Assembly: GCF_000716545.1 (NCBI RefSeq)
Contig: NZ_JNWZ01000068.1
Coordinates: 1-36,522 of the forward strand
Source: Kitasatospora phosalacinea
GTDB lineage: Bacteria; Actinomycetota; Actinomycetes; Streptomycetales; Streptomycetaceae
Length of the DNA: 36,522 nt
Direction of reading: 5' to 3'
The position numbers were made by a program, and so were the translations under genes. This document shows positions 23,832 to 31,766 of the stretch, in pieces. Position 1 is the stretch's first letter, and each line of letters opens with the position of its first letter. Under the pieces are notes generated by a model that was not told where the DNA came from, did not search any database, and worked only from the letters and a program-made list of their open reading frames with translations.

Positions 23832-26800
23832 GTGACAGACGCGGACGGCATGCTGATCGGTGGGCGGTACCGGCTGATCGAACCGGTCGGGCGGGGCGGG
23901 ATGGGCCGCGTCTGGCGGGGGCGGGACGAGACCCTGCACCGCGAGGTGGCCGTCAAGGAGATCCTGTTCCCGGCCGGGCTGGAGGAGGAGCAGCGGGAGT
24001 TGCTGCTCCAGCGGGTGATGCGGGAAGCCCGGGTCGCGGCCGGGATCAACCACCCGGGGATCATCACGGTGTTCGACGTGGTGGAGCACGACGGCGCCCC
24101 GGTGATCGTGATGGAGTTCGTGGTGGGCTCCTCGCTGGCCGTCACCGTCCGCGACCACGGTCGGCTGCCCGCGCCCCGGGTCGCCGCGATCGGCCTGGCC
24201 GTGCTGGAGGCGCTGACCGCCGCGCACGCCGCGGGCGTCGTCCACCGGGACTTGAAGCCGGACAACATCCTGCTCAGCGGCGACCGCGTGGTGCTCACCG
24301 ACTTCGGCATCGCCAGCATCGCCGACGCCACCGTGTCCCTCACCAACACCGGCACCCTGCTGGGCACCCCGGCCTACATGGCGCCCGAGCAGCTCGACGG
24401 CAAGCCCGCCACCCCGGCCTCCGACCTGTGGTCGCTGGGCGCGACCCTGCACACCGCGGTCGAGGGCGAGGCGCCGTTCACCGCCACCACCCTGACCGCC
24501 CTGTACGTCGCCATCCTCACCCAGCCCCCGCGGCCGTCCCGGTTCGCCGGCCCGCTCGCCCCGGCGCTGCTGGGCCTGCTGGTCAAGGACCCCGCGCTGC
24601 GGCTGACCGCCGAGCGGACCGCCCGCGTCCTGACCGCGGCCGCCCACTCGGCGGCGCCGCCGGCGCCGCAGGTCCCGCCGCACCACGGGACGGTCCGCGA
24701 CACCGCCCCGCCGCCGCCCGTCCCGGCCACCCCGCCGCCGTTCCCGACCGCCCCGCCGCCCGTCCCGGCCCCGGCGGCGGACCCCGTCCGGGCGTCGGAC
24801 CCGGATCCGACTCCGGGTCCGACTCCGGGTCCGGTGGACACCCCGCACCCGTACGCCTCCCCCGATCCGGCCCCGCACCCGTACACCGTCTCCAGCCCGT
24901 CCCCGAACCCGTACGCCTCCCCCGCCCCGTTCCCGAACCCCTACGCCACGCCGCTGCCCCCGGTCCTGCCGGCGCGGCCGCCCGCGTCGCCCGGCGGGCC
25001 CGGCAGGCGGCGGCGGGCCCTGCTGTTCGGGGCGCTCGGCGTGGCCGCCGCGGTGGTGCCAGCGGGCATCCTGCTGCCGGGCCTGCTGGACCGCCACGCC
25101 AACGCGGGCGGCAACGGGGGCGGCGGGGGCGGCAGTTCCTCCCCTTCGCCCTCGCCCTCCCCCCGGTCGAACGACGGGGGCGTCACGACCACCACGACGG
25201 TGGCGTACGACGCGGCGATCGACCGGGTGCTGAACCCGTCCGACCGGAAGGGCGGCACCCTGAACCTCGCCGCTCCCGGCGACCTGGACTCGCTGGACCC
25301 GGCGCGCAGCTACTACGGCTCCACCTGGAACTTCCAGCGCTTCTACGTCCGCACCCTGTTCGCCTACGCCGGCAAGCCCGGGCAGGCCGGCACCGCCGTG
25401 GTGCCGGACCTCGCCGTCGCCGCGCCGGAGGTCTCCGCCGACGGCAGGACGTACACCGTCCGCCTGCGGCCCGGGCTGAAGTTCGAGGACGGCACGCCGA
25501 TCACCTCCCGGGACGTCAAGTACGGCATCGAGCGGTCCTTCGCCCAGGAGGTGCTGTACGGCGGCCCGACGCTGCTGGCCGACGTGCTCGACCAGGGCCA
25601 GGGCTACAAGGGCCCGTACGGCGACCCGGACCCGGACGGGCCGGGTCTGAGGTCGGTGCGCACGCCCGACGACCTGACCCTGGTCTTCGGCCTCGCCGAG
25701 CCGAACGGCGAGTTCCCGTACCTGCTGACCCTGGGCGCCACCGCGCCCGTCCCGAAGTCCGCCGACACCCGTGACAAGTACGCCGAGAAGCCGGTCTCCT
25801 CGGGCCCGTACAAGTTCCGCACCGTGCAGACCGGCAAGGGCTACGAACTCGAACGCAACCCGGCCTGGGACCGGTCCACCGACCCGCTGCGCAAGGCGCT
25901 CCCGGACCGGATCCGGCTGACCGTCGCCGGCGGCGGCGCGGAGGTGGACGCCAAGCTGCTCGCCGGCGACTTCGACCTCGACCTCACCCAGGCGGGCCTG
26001 CAACCCGCCACCCAGACCCGGGTCCTGGCCGATCCCGACCTGAAGGCGCGGACCGACGACCCCGCCACCGGCGCCGTGCGCTACCTGGCGCTCGTCCCGG
26101 CCGTCCCCCCGCTGGACAACCAGCACTGCCGCAACGCCGTCCTGTACGCCGCCGACCCCACCGCCATGCAGACCGCCCGCGGCGGCCCCCAGACGGGCGC
26201 CCCCGCCGGCACCCTGCTGCCGCCCACCCTCGGCGGCTCGGACGACTACGACCCCTACGGCTTCCGGGACGGCCACCCCGACCAGGCCAAGGCCAAGGCC
26301 GAACTCGCCGCCTGCGGGAAGCCGAACGGCTTCGACACCACCCTCGCCGTCCGCGCCAACAACCCCACGGAGCAGGCCGCCGCCCTGGTCCTGCGGAACT
26401 CGCTCAAGTCCGTCGGCATCAACGCCGCCCCCGCGACCTACGAGATCACGGAGCTGTCCACCACCATCGGCTCCCCCGCCGCGGTCAAGTCCAAGGGCTA
26501 CGGGCTGATCATGTCCAGCTGGGTCGCGGACTACCCCTCCGGCGGCGTCTTCCTCCAGGACCTGGTCGACGGCCGCCGGATCCGCGACACCGGCAACTAC
26601 AACCTCACCGGCGTCAACGACCCCGAGATCAACGGCTGGTTCGACCAGGCCGCCGCCCAGACCGACCGCGGCAAGGCCGCCGACCTCTACCGGAAGATCA
26701 ACCACAAGATCACCGACAACGGCTACTACCTCCCCTACCTCGTCACCCACGCCCTCAACTACCGCAACCCCCGCCTCACCAACGTCTACGTCACCGACGC

Positions 26801-26849
26801 CTACGGCGGCGTCGACCTCCAGGCCCTGGGCGTCTCCGACGGCAAGTAG
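23832..26849 (+). CDS. Receptor Ser/Thr kinase fused to a family 5 solute-binding domain
   Basis: A 1005-residue single-pass receptor. The Hanks-type kinase (about 13-270) is complete: GRGGMGRVW loop, Lys42 in VAVKEI, HRDLKPDN at 138-145, DFG at 157-159, APE at 184-186. A Pro-rich cytoplasmic linker (276-390) repeats YASP/NPY motifs. A TM segment lies at about 396-418, then a Gly/Ser/Pro stalk, then an extracellular SBP_bac_5 domain (about 474-1005; GGTLNLAAPGDLDSLDPARSY, YTVRLRPGLKFEDGTPITSRDVKYGIERS), the fold that binds oligopeptides for ABC importers. No permease or ATPase gene is nearby, so the binding domain probably acts as a sensor. GTG 23832 was chosen because the kinase begins 11 residues later and a -10 box sits seven bases upstream. 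Confidence 0.9.
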   Translation: MTDADGMLIGGRYRLIEPVGRGGMGRVWRGRDETLHREVAVKEILFPAGLEEEQRELLLQRVMREARVAAGINHPGIITVFDVVEHDGAPVIVMEFVVGSSLAVTVRDHGRLPAPRVAAIGLAVLEALTAAHAAGVVHRDLKPDNILLSGDRVVLTDFGIASIADATVSLTNTGTLLGTPAYMAPEQLDGKPATPASDLWSLGATLHTAVEGEAPFTATTLTALYVAILTQPPRPSRFAGPLAPALLGLLVKDPALRLTAERTARVLTAAAHSAAPPAPQVPPHHGTVRDTAPPPPVPATPPPFPTAPPPVPAPAADPVRASDPDPTPGPTPGPVDTPHPYASPDPAPHPYTVSSPSPNPYASPAPFPNPYATPLPPVLPARPPASPGGPGRRRRALLFGALGVAAAVVPAGILLPGLLDRHANAGGNGGGGGGSSSPSPSPSPRSNDGGVTTTTTVAYDAAIDRVLNPSDRKGGTLNLAAPGDLDSLDPARSYYGSTWNFQRFYVRTLFAYAGKPGQAGTAVVPDLAVAAPEVSADGRTYTVRLRPGLKFEDGTPITSRDVKYGIERSFAQEVLYGGPTLLADVLDQGQGYKGPYGDPDPDGPGLRSVRTPDDLTLVFGLAEPNGEFPYLLTLGATAPVPKSADTRDKYAEKPVSSGPYKFRTVQTGKGYELERNPAWDRSTDPLRKALPDRIRLTVAGGGAEVDAKLLAGDFDLDLTQAGLQPATQTRVLADPDLKARTDDPATGAVRYLALVPAVPPLDNQHCRNAVLYAADPTAMQTARGGPQTGAPAGTLLPPTLGGSDDYDPYGFRDGHPDQAKAKAELAACGKPNGFDTTLAVRANNPTEQAAALVLRNSLKSVGINAAPATYEITELSTTIGSPAAVKSKGYGLIMSSWVADYPSGGVFLQDLVDGRRIRDTGNYNLTGVNDPEINGWFDQAAAQTDRGKAADLYRKINHKITDNGYYLPYLVTHALNYRNPRLTNVYVTDAYGGVDLQALGVSDGK

Positions 26850-26996
26850 CCGCGTCCGCAGGGTCCTCGGTACGGCGCTGTTACAGCGTCACAGTCTCGG
26901 AACGGGCCGCCCCGCCCCCTGCCGCGGCGGGCCCGGGGGCTGTCACAGTGGGCCGGGCGCGGGCCACTGGGGCCGGGCGGGAACGAGGTGGGACGG

Positions 26997-27353
26997 ATGA
27001 GGAGACGACTGGCAGGGGTGCTGCTGGCCCTGGTGCTGGCGGGCGGCGGCGCCGTGTCGGCCGGCGGCACGGCGGCGGCGGCCACGACGACGGCGGCGGT
27101 GGCGGCGCCGGGGACGGCCGCGGTCGCGGCCGGGCAGCAGGGGCCCGCGGCGGTGCCGGCGGCCGGGGGGCGGGCGCAGGTGTCCGCCGGGCAGCGGGCG
27201 CAGGAGCCCGTGCAGCTGGCGAAGAGCTCGGCGAAGAAGAAAAAGAAGAAGTCCAAGGGCGGCCTGGTCCGCTTCCTGCTGGTGTCGGTCCTGGTGGTGG
27301 TGTGCGTCGCCGTGGTGGTCTGGCTGATCGTCCGCCGGAGCCGTCGCTCCTGA
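26997..27353 (+). CDS. Small exported Lys-tract membrane protein
   Basis: A 118-residue protein with a signal peptide (MRRRLAGVLLALVLAGGGAVSAGG), an Ala/Gly/Val-rich spacer, a Lys tract (SSAKKKKKKSKGG, about 81-93) and a C-terminal TM helix (VRFLLVSVLVVVCVAVVVWLIV) ending in RRSRRS. The ATG at 26997 is preferred over the GTG nine bases upstream because GAGGTGGGA is then well placed. A terminator follows. No family is recognised. Lys next to the membrane would suit binding of anionic polymer or lipid (inference). Confidence 0.65.
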   Translation: MRRRLAGVLLALVLAGGGAVSAGGTAAAATTTAAVAAPGTAAVAAGQQGPAAVPAAGGRAQVSAGQRAQEPVQLAKSSAKKKKKKSKGGLVRFLLVSVLVVVCVAVVVWLIVRRSRRS

Positions 27354-27360
27354 ACCGCCA

Positions 27361-27401
27361 CCCCCGGCACCGGTGCACCGGACATCGGCCGGTGCCGGGG
27401 G
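27361..27401 (+). terminator. Terminator after the Lys-tract protein gene
   Basis: A 13-bp perfect stem (CCCCCGGCACCGG and its complement) with a 15-base loop, beginning seven bases after the stop codon. Confidence 0.7.
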
Positions 27402-27442
27402 GCCGACTGTGATCACGCTCTGATGCACTCACGGGGGGACCG

Positions 27443-28010
27443 ATGCAGAGACCTGGATGCCTGGCGCTCTCGGTGAGTGCCGCCGTCCTGCTGGCCCTGC
27501 TCGGCTGGGGTGCGAAGTCGATGCTCGACTCGGCGTTCGGGCCGCCGGACGACCACGTCGCGGCGACCGACTCCCGGGTCTGCCCGCAGACCGACGGCAA
27601 CAACCTCTCCTTCTACGAGGCGACCGGACACTTCGGTCTGGCCGTGCCCCCCACCGCCACGAACGTCGTCTTCACTGCCACCGTGGGGGGTTTGCAGGGG
27701 GAGAGCAGCCTGGAGCTGCGCTTCACCACCACGCCGGGGGACCTCGCCGCCCTCCTCACGGCCAGCCGTTTCGAACCACCGAGCGGGACCACGAGGCCCC
27801 TCACGGGCGGCTGGACCGGCTACACCCCCCGGAACGCCCGTCCGACCGGCGGAGGGCCCCTGCGACCTGACCCCGCCGGTCCGGCCCGGCATGGCGTACA
27901 GCCAGGACGGCCCGGACAGCGGCAGGGGGTCCAGCCCCCGGTCCCTCGCGGTGGACGGCACGACCGATCCGGCGCACCCCGTGGTCTGGGTCTCCGGCAC
28001 GGACCTGTGA
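27443..28010 (+). pseudogene. Exported unknown protein with a single-base frameshift
   Basis: A membrane-anchored protein begins at ATG 27443 after GGGGGGA (hydrophobic LALSVSAAVLLALLGWG) and reads well to GGWTGYTP. Then coding character jumps to the next frame (VRPAEGPCDLTPPVRPGMAYSQDGPD) and ends at TGA 28008-28010. Removing one C from the C6 run at 27825-27830 restores a single frame of 188 residues. The frame as it stands runs on past 28010 with nonsense. Two Cys remain in the outside domain (VCPQTD and PCDLTP), possibly a disulfide. Family unknown. Either a real frameshift or a homopolymer error. Confidence 0.7.
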
Positions 28011-28128
28011 CGACCGGGGCGGGTCGCCCGCCCCGCCGGTGGCGCACCGTGGTGGTGCCGCCCCGGCGGGCGCTCCCGGGCAGAGCACTAGGGTGGGCGC
28101 TGACCGCGCCGCCCGCCCGGAGGATCCC

Positions 28129-29094
28129 GTGCTCCAGCTCCGCCTGATCGTTCCCCCCGACCTGCGCGAGCAGGTCCTGGAACGGCTCGACTCCAGCGTC
28201 GGCGTCGCCCACCTCGCGGTGCTGCCCGGCGGTGCGGTGCGCCCCGCCGGAGACCTGGTGCTGTGCGACGTGGCCCGCGAGGCCGCGGACGAACTGCTGG
28301 GCGAGCTGCGCGGGTTGGGGCTGGACGAGCGCGGGGCGATCAGCCTGGACGAGGTCGGGCTGACCCTCTCCCGCGCGGCCGACGAGGCGGAGCGGGAGGC
28401 GCCGGGCGAAGGGGCCGACGCGCTGGTGTGGGAGGAGGTCTCCGAGGTCGTCCAGGAGGAGTCGACGCTCAGCGGGGTCTTCCTGGCGCTCCTGACGGTC
28501 GCCACCATGCTCGCCGCCTGCGGCGCGGTGCTCGACAGCGCGGTCCTGATCGTCGGCGCGATGGCGGTGGGCCCCGAGTTCGGGCCGCTCGCCGGGCTCT
28601 GCGTCGCCGTCGTGCGGCGCCGGGGCCGCCCGGCGGTCCGGTCCCTGCTCGCCCTGGCGGTCGGCTTCACGGTGGCGATGGCGTTCACCGCGGGCTTCTC
28701 CCTGCTGATGGACGCCCTGGGGCTGTTCAGCGACGCCGAGTTCGCGGCCGCGCGGCCCAACACCTCGTTCATCTGGCAGCCGGACGCGACGTCCTTCGTC
28801 GTCGCCTTCCTGGCGGGCATCGCGGGCCTGCTCTCGCTCACCTCCGCCAAGTCCTCCGCCCTGGTCGGCGTGGCGATCTCGGTCACCACCGTCCCCGCCG
28901 CGGCCAACGCCGCCGTGGCCGTCGCCTACGGCGAGTACGCCCAGGGCTGGGGGTCGGCCGTGCAGCTCGCCCTCAACCTGTCCGGCATCGTCCTGGCCGG
29001 CGTCCTGACCCTGCTGGTCCAGCACGGCGCCTGGCGGCTCGTCCGCCGCGGCCCGGGGAACGCCGGACCGGGCGCGACGGGCCGGACGCGCTGA
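28129..29094 (+). CDS. DUF389 membrane protein
   Basis: A 321-residue protein. The N-terminal soluble alpha/beta domain (about 1-110: LRLIVPPDLREQVLERLDSSVGVAHLAVLPG) resembles ACT-like folds, and the rest forms the DUF389 membrane core of five to six helices with the family word IVGAMAVGPEFGPLAGL. Members are inner-membrane proteins without a settled role. The GTG at 28129 has GGAGG five bases upstream, while the open frame continues upstream without merit. A strong terminator follows. Confidence 0.9.
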   Translation: MLQLRLIVPPDLREQVLERLDSSVGVAHLAVLPGGAVRPAGDLVLCDVAREAADELLGELRGLGLDERGAISLDEVGLTLSRAADEAEREAPGEGADALVWEEVSEVVQEESTLSGVFLALLTVATMLAACGAVLDSAVLIVGAMAVGPEFGPLAGLCVAVVRRRGRPAVRSLLALAVGFTVAMAFTAGFSLLMDALGLFSDAEFAAARPNTSFIWQPDATSFVVAFLAGIAGLLSLTSAKSSALVGVAISVTTVPAAANAAVAVAYGEYAQGWGSAVQLALNLSGIVLAGVLTLLVQHGAWRLVRRGPGNAGPGATGRTR

Positions 29095-29106
29095 ACCGCC
29101 CGGGAC

Positions 29107-29146
29107 GCGCGCAGGCCCCTCCCGGCGCCGGGAGGGGCCTGCGCGC
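29107..29146. terminator. Bidirectional terminator between DUF389 and chaplin genes
   Basis: Perfect 19-bp arms (GCGCGCAGGCCCCTCCCGG and its complement) with a two-base loop, 12 bases after the DUF389 stop and 38 bases beyond the convergent chaplin stop. Confidence 0.9.
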
Positions 29147-29184
29147 TGCCGGCGGGTCGCGGTGCGGACCCGTCGGCGGGGGCG

Positions 29185-29427
29185 TCAGCCGATGTTGGCG
29201 CAGTGGTTGCCGAACGCCGGGTTCAGCGCGCCGATCACGCTGATGCTGTTGCCGCACACGTTGACCGGGATGTGCACGGGGATCTGGATCAGGTTGCCCG
29301 AGAGGAAGCCGGGCGAGCCGGCCGCCACGCCCTCGGCGCCGGCCGACGCGGAGGCCGCTCCGGCGGTGCCCAGGACGGCGGTGGCGGCCAGCGCGACGAC
29401 GGCGAAGTACTTTCGGGTGCGGGACAT
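29185..29427 (-). CDS. Short chaplin
   Basis: An 80-residue secreted hydrophobic protein. Signal peptide 1-28 (MSRTRKYFAVVALAATAVLGTAGAASAS cut region), then one chaplin domain with GNLIQIPVHIPVNVCGNSI, VIGALNPAFGNHCANIG and the two conserved Cys. Short chaplins assemble into amyloid-like films that lower surface tension so aerial hyphae can emerge. The ATG at 29427 has AGGAG upstream. There is no sortase motif, as expected for the short class. Confidence 0.95.
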   Translation of the reverse strand: MSRTRKYFAVVALAATAVLGTAGAASASAGAEGVAAGSPGFLSGNLIQIPVHIPVNVCGNSISVIGALNPAFGNHCANIG

Positions 29428-29682
29428 GTCGACTCCTCGGTGTCGGGAAGGGCGCCGTCCCCGGCGGGGCGGCACCGGTGGTTCGGGTGCTCGGGCCGAC
29501 GGCGCGCGCGGATGGCGTGCGACGCGTCGGCCGAGACGTACTGTCCCCCCGCCACCGCCCCCGGTCCGCCGCCGACGGGCCCCGACGCGGCCCGGCCACC
29601 CGTGCGGCCCAGTCCGGCCACCCGTCCGGAGGACGCCGTCCCGGTCGGACGGGCCCCCGGCGCCCCGGCTCCCGGGCCGGGG

Positions 29683-30093
29683 TCAGCCGGCGCCGTCGAC
29701 CCGGAGGCGGACCTGTTCCTCCAGCCGGCCGAGGCTCTCGTCCAGCTCCTGCTCGACCGTCTCGCGCGGGGGCGCGGAGTCCTCGTCGAAGAAGGAGAGG
29801 TGGACCGTCACCTGGCTCGTCCCGGCGTCCAGGCCGGCCACCTGGAGCCAGCCGGCGTAGCGCCCGTCGTCGCGGGTGCCCCACTCCATCCGCAACTGCT
29901 CCCGCCGGGTGTTCAGCAGGGCGCGTTCGTCCGTGCCGTCGCGGTCCTCGTGCACGGTCGCCGCGGGCGGGTCGTCGACCCGGACGTGCAGGTCGCGGGG
30001 CATCCACGCGTCGAACCGCCCCGGGGCGGTCGCCTCGTCGAAGACCGGCTCCGGGAGGGCCGGCATGGTGCGGGAGCGTTCGTACTCGGTCAT
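29683..30093 (-). CDS. Hypothetical protein, possibly SRPBCC-like
   Basis: A 136-residue cytoplasmic protein with alternating strands (DLHVRVDDPPAATVHEDRDG, YAGWLQVAGLDAGTSQVTVHLSFF) and a C-terminal acidic helix (TVEQELDESLGRLEEQVRLRV). The order strands-then-long-helix resembles the SRPBCC/START-like fold, but no decisive motif is present. ATG 30093 follows GAGGAGC. It is last in a same-strand run of small genes of stress-like composition. Confidence 0.65.
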   Translation of the reverse strand: MTEYERSRTMPALPEPVFDEATAPGRFDAWMPRDLHVRVDDPPAATVHEDRDGTDERALLNTRREQLRMEWGTRDDGRYAGWLQVAGLDAGTSQVTVHLSFFDEDSAPPRETVEQELDESLGRLEEQVRLRVDGAG

Positions 30094-30179
30094 CCGCTGC
30101 TCCTCTGGGGTAGTGCCCGGATCGGGCGGTCGGCGGTCGGTCGGTCGGGAACGGGTTCGGGTTCGGGGTCGGCCGGGGA

Positions 30180-30341
30180 TCAGTCGGGGGGGTCGTCCTC
30201 GCCCTCGGCCTTGGCGGCCCCGGCGGCCGTGCGGTTCTGCTCGGAGGTCGGGCCCTCGGTGGGGTCGCGGCCCTCCTCGTCGGCCGGGGCGGTGCCGGGC
30301 GTCTCCGGCTCGGTGCCGGGCGTGCGGTCGGGGTCGGTCAT
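30180..30341 (-). CDS. Very small acidic disordered protein
   Basis: A 53-residue protein made almost only of Pro, Thr, Glu, Asp, Gly and Ala (MTDPDRTPGTEPETPGT). There are no hydrophobic segments. GGAG lies seven bases before the ATG at 30341. Reality is supported by the ribosome-binding site, GC3 and a place in a run of like genes; function unknown. Confidence 0.55.
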   Translation of the reverse strand: MTDPDRTPGTEPETPGTAPADEEGRDPTEGPTSEQNRTAAGAAKAEGEDDPPD

Positions 30342-30424
30342 GGCGGGCTCCTTCGGTCGTTCCTGGTGCACCGGTCGTTGCGGGTCGCCGGGCGGATGCC
30401 CGGCGGGCGGAGGCGCGCGCCCGC

Positions 30425-30727
30425 TCAGGGGCGGGGGGCCCGGCGGGTCCACGGGCGGCCCCGGTCCCGGCCGCGAGTGGCCCCGGCGGTGCAGCGGGGG
30501 CAGACGCGCTGGATGCGGTCGGCGGCGCCGCCGCTCTCCGGGCGGACGTCGGGCCAGGCGACGTGCGGGAACCTCAGGAGCTGCGAGCGGTGCAGCGACA
30601 GGCCGCACAGGGTCTGGTTGGTCCCGGGTTCCCACGCGTGCGCCTCACCGGCGGGCAGCCGCCGGTTGTCCTCCTCGTCGAACCAGGCTCCGGAGGCGGC
30701 CACCGCGTAGCCGGGGGGTGCGGGCAC
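30425..30727 (-). CDS. Small protein with possible zinc-binding cysteines
   Basis: A 100-residue protein with NQTLCGLSLHRSQLLRF, then HVAWPDV and RVCPRCTAG. One single Cys and one CxxC could form a metal site with nearby His. The tail is Arg/Pro-rich. GTG 30727 is seven bases after the stop of the preceding gene, so co-transcription is likely. The Trp/His pattern (HAWEPGTNQTLCGL) is seen in actinobacterial uncharacterised proteins; no function is assigned. Confidence 0.65.
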   Translation of the reverse strand: MPAPPGYAVAASGAWFDEEDNRRLPAGEAHAWEPGTNQTLCGLSLHRSQLLRFPHVAWPDVRPESGGAADRIQRVCPRCTAGATRGRDRGRPWTRRAPRP

Positions 30728-30733
30728 GGCCGT

Positions 30734-30997
30734 TCAGCCCCGCCGCCCGGGGCGGTCCGGCCCGCCGTCCTCCCGGTCGCCGGGCTCCTCGGACTCGTCC
30801 TGGTCGGATTCGTCCCGGGGGTCGGTCTCCACGCCGGTGAGCGGGTCGCCGTCCGCCGTTCCCCCGCCCGACCGGTAGCCCTCGCGGGCGGAGGCGGTGC
30901 CGGGGACGGTGCGCTCCTGGGCCTGCTGTTCGCGGCCGCTAGATCCCCCCGGGCCGCCGGGGCCCGGGGGCTGGGTGCCGGGTGTGTGGGGTGCCAT
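30734..30997 (-). CDS. Small acidic disordered protein
   Basis: An 87-residue protein rich in Gly, Asp, Glu, Pro and Arg (DPLTGVETDPRDESDQDESEEP), lacking any hydrophobic core. GGAGAG precedes the ATG at 30997. It is first in the run of four small minus-strand genes down to 29683. Composition is like that of the small protein at 23328. Confidence 0.6.
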   Translation of the reverse strand: MAPHTPGTQPPGPGGPGGSSGREQQAQERTVPGTASAREGYRSGGGTADGDPLTGVETDPRDESDQDESEEPGDREDGGPDRPGRRG

Positions 30998-31062
30998 CGG
31001 ATCGGCCTCTCCTTCGGTGGGTCGGGCCGCCCGGTGCCGGGCGGCCGGTCGTGCGCGTCTTT

Positions 31063-31106
31063 CCCGCCACCGGAGCCGGAAACGCCGGGGCCGGCCCGGT
31101 GGCGGG
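31063..31106 (-). terminator. Terminator after the TspO gene
   Basis: An 11-bp perfect stem (CCCGCCACCGG and CCGGTGGCGGG) with a 22-base loop, nine bases past the stop at 31115. Confidence 0.55.
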
Positions 31107-31114
31107 GGGCTCGC

Positions 31115-31615
31115 TCAGCCGTTGCGGCGGGCCAGTGACCCGCTGAGCGCCGTGGCGAAGAGGCACCACGCGGCGTAGGGGACGAGCGCGGTGGCGGCCG
31201 CGGGATCGTGGCGCGCCGTCCGCCTGATCAGCCACAGGGTGTCGACGTTCAGGAGGACGCTGCCCGCGACTCCGGCGGCGGGGCTGCGCAGGCCGAAGAA
31301 GAGCCAGGTCCAGCCGGCGTTCAGCGTCAGGTTCGTCCCGTACGCGGCGGCCAGGGCGGTGCGCTCGCGGCCGCGGGCGCGGCCGAGCGCGTGTCCGGCG
31401 CTCCACGCGATCGAGGCGTAGAGCGGGGTCCACACGGCCGGGAACACCCACGACGGGGGCTGCCACCGGGGTCTGTCCAGCGAGCGGTACCAGGGCGTCG
31501 CCGGGCCGGCCGCCCGGGCGCCCACCAGGGCGGCGGCCGCCACCGCCAGGGCGGCTCCCGCGTACGGGGCCGCGCGCCGCGCTCTCGCCGACCGGGTCGT
31601 CCACTTGGTGCGCAT
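31115..31615 (-). CDS. TspO/MBR-family membrane protein
   Basis: A 166-residue tryptophan-rich sensory protein with five TM helices. The family pattern is plain: WYRSLDRPRWQPPSWVFPAVWTPLYASIAW, then LNAGWTWLFFGLRSP and a final YAAWCLFATALSGSL. TspO proteins bind porphyrins, haem or lipids and are linked to stress responses. The ATG at 31615 was chosen because the preceding open frame is Arg/Gly noise. It is divergent from the phosphatase gene, with 151 bases between starts. Confidence 0.92.
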   Translation of the reverse strand: MRTKWTTRSARARRAAPYAGAALAVAAAALVGARAAGPATPWYRSLDRPRWQPPSWVFPAVWTPLYASIAWSAGHALGRARGRERTALAAAYGTNLTLNAGWTWLFFGLRSPAAGVAGSVLLNVDTLWLIRRTARHDPAAATALVPYAAWCLFATALSGSLARRNG

Positions 31616-31766
31616 GCTCCACGTGTGTCCGGCGCTCCCCCGTCCATGCGCCCGTCCGCGCGCCCGGTCCCGCGTGCCCGGGCGGAGCGCGGGCCGCCCC
31701 GGGGCGCTCGTGCCTATCGTGGAAGCACTCCCCGACCGGGAGCCCGCGGCATACGGCAGGTGGATC

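Noticed and set aside
24675..24960. Possible gene fusion artefact at the Pro-rich linker of the kinase receptor
   Set aside because: The frame is continuous with steady codon bias through linker, TM and binding domain, so a joined assembly is unlikely.
26890..26952. TCACAGT repeated twice before the Lys-tract gene
   Set aside because: Spacing and flanks differ and no promoter element aligns with them; evidence too thin.
30117..30175. GGTCGGTCGGTCGG and GGGTTCGGGTTCGGG direct repeats as an operator
   Set aside because: Short low-complexity runs with no symmetry or promoter match; probably chance in GC-rich sequence.
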